Positions 7,067 to 7,559 of a stretch of 7,559 bases of DNA are shown here, one piece after another. A program made the position numbers and the translations under genes. The notes under the pieces are model-generated. The model was not told the DNA's origin. It saw only the letters and a program-made list of their open reading frames with translations, and ran no database searches. Origin of the DNA: Prevotellaceae bacterium (GTDB taxonomy: Bacteria; Bacteroidota; Bacteroidia; Bacteroidales; UBA932); assembly GCA_031259645.1 (NCBI GenBank), contig JAIRLC010000012.1, forward strand, positions 1 through 7,559. The letters run 5' to 3'. Each line of letters opens with the position of its first letter. The stretch's first letter is position 1.

Positions 7067-7074
7067 TTTTCTGC

Positions 7075-7093
7075 GTGTTCCTACCCGGAACAC
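7075..7093. repeat. Perfect 7-bp inverted repeat with 5-base loop
   Basis: GTGTTCC (7075-7081), loop TACCC, then GGAACAC (7087-7093). It lies midway between the integrase and the flanking repeat pairs. It could be an operator for a dimeric regulator, an integrase or excisionase binding site, or a hairpin in the integrase leader RNA. The T-run that follows is about 13 bases away, so it is not a canonical terminator. Confidence 0.65.
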
Positions 7094-7109
7094 AAACACA
7101 AAATACTTT

Positions 7110-7129
7110 TTATTAACTCTCTTATTACC
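7110..7129 (+). repeat. Second TTATTAMC repeat pair upstream of the integrase
   Basis: TTATTAAC (7110-7117) and TTATTACC (7122-7129) are spaced 12 bases apart, the same phase as the pair at 7046 and 7058 and exactly 64 bases to its right. The pair ends six bases before the integrase start codon. These copies are less perfect than the tandem repeat at 7043-7066. Confidence 0.45.
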
Positions 7130-7135
7130 TCAACA

Positions 7136-7559
7136 ATGGCAACTGTAAAATTCTTTATCAGACACAAAGATAAGAAAAAAAGTGCAATCCGCGCAATTGT
7201 TTCATTTTTCGGCTCACAATATCCAATTGCCATCGGCGTGTCAGCCCGACCTCGTTTTTGGAACCAGCAGAAATGTCGGTGTCGGACGGACAGAGAATAC
7301 CCCGAAGCAAGGCATATCAACGAACGACTGGACGAATGGGAAAAACTACTGAAAGAAGTAGCAAAAAGATACGAAATTAAGATTATCACACCTGCAATAT
7401 CCGATTTCAGAGAGGCAATAGACCACGCATTGGAAGTACGAAGTGGCAATACGGACGGTAAAAAAACATCCTATTTACTCGAATTTGCAGAAAATTATAG
7501 AAAAAATTGCAGTAAAAGCGTTCAGACTAAAAAACATTATGGAGTGGCCATTGAGCACC
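7136..7559 (+). CDS. Tyrosine recombinase/integrase, N-terminal part only (runs off the window)
   Basis: An open frame from ATG 7136 to the right edge, 141 codons without a stop. Residues 1-48 have the beta-strand pattern of the arm-type DNA-binding domain of Bacteroidetes integrases (MATVKFFIRHKDKKK, then IRAIVSFFGSQYPIAIGVSARPRFWN). A charged helical linker follows (about 55-102), and then the beginning of a SAM-like core-binding domain (from about 111: SYLLEFAENYRKN, then TKKHYGVAIEH). The catalytic R-H-R-Y domain lies beyond the window, so intactness cannot be judged. This domain order is typical of integrases of conjugative transposons and other genomic islands, and also of Bacteroidales recombinases that invert promoters. 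Base composition is more A/T-rich than the neighbouring lipoprotein gene, in keeping with acquired DNA. There is no Shine-Dalgarno sequence; the start is chosen because the protein begins directly with the first arm-domain strand. Confidence 0.85.
   Translation, partial: MATVKFFIRHKDKKKSAIRAIVSFFGSQYPIAIGVSARPRFWNQQKCRCRTDREYPEARHINERLDEWEKLLKEVAKRYEIKIITPAISDFREAIDHALEVRSGNTDGKKTSYLLEFAENYRKNCSKSVQTKKHYGVAIEH

Larger units (their letters stand above)
6959..7135. other. AT-rich divergent intergenic region, candidate left junction of an integrated element
   Basis: This is 177 bases between the lipoprotein and integrase genes, distinctly more A/T-rich than the genes to its left. It holds copy 2 of the direct repeat, one -7-like box facing the integrase, two phased TTATTAMC repeat pairs and a perfect palindrome between them. 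On the minus strand no exact TAnnTTTG box is found for the lipoprotein operon; the nearest is TATTTTG at 7099-7105, one base too short. No tRNA gene is present. The left-end interpretation is inference. Confidence 0.4.

Noticed and set aside
7075..7110. Palindrome plus T-run as an intrinsic terminator
   Set aside because: The T-run begins about 13 bases after the stem, and no upstream gene on the plus strand needs termination there.
6959..7135. CRISPR array or tRNA attachment site
   Set aside because: The repeats are only 8-12 bases with no regular unique spacers, and no tRNA-like cloverleaf sequence is present.
7081..7449. 122-codon minus-strand open frame at the right end
   Set aside because: It is antisense to the integrase N-terminus, which shows a coherent arm-binding domain; the minus frame is serine/leucine-rich without domain features.

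Overview
The window reads as a chromosomal segment from a member of the Bacteroidales. The evidence is the family content (a PCMD lipoprotein paired with a small outer-membrane barrel, a Bacteroidetes-type short RecQ, an ATP-dependent PEP carboxykinase), -7 promoter boxes of the TAnnTTTG type instead of sigma-70 boxes, and the scarcity of Shine-Dalgarno sequences. The genus cannot be fixed from the sequence alone.

Layout. Bases 1-1517 (minus) hold nearly all of pckA, whose last few dozen codons lie off the left edge. Bases 1518-1596 are a compact divergent promoter region. Bases 1597-4740 (plus) form a compact three-gene run: a RecQ helicase (probable TTG start), a DEDDy-type 3'-5' exonuclease whose start overlaps the recQ stop, and a Maf/YhdE-type nucleotide pyrophosphatase. 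The run ends tail-to-tail with, and overlaps by 32 bp, a minus-strand pair at 4709-6958: a PCMD-domain lipoprotein, then directly abutting it a small outer-membrane beta-barrel protein. Bases 6959-7135 are an AT-rich intergenic stretch dense in repeats. From 7136 to the right edge is the start of a tyrosine recombinase/integrase with an arm-type DNA-binding domain; its catalytic half is outside the window.

How the parts may work together. The recQ and exonuclease genes look like separate-gene counterparts of the two enzymatic halves of the eukaryotic Werner (WRN) protein and could cooperate in DNA repair; the Maf protein is a plausible companion that limits misincorporated or modified nucleotides. 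The lipoprotein and barrel are probably exported together to the envelope. The integrase and the structured DNA to its left suggest the left end of an integrated element, or a locally acting recombinase, placed just upstream of the surface-protein operon. This junction is the least ordinary part of the window. No complete novel defence or mobile system is visible within these bases.
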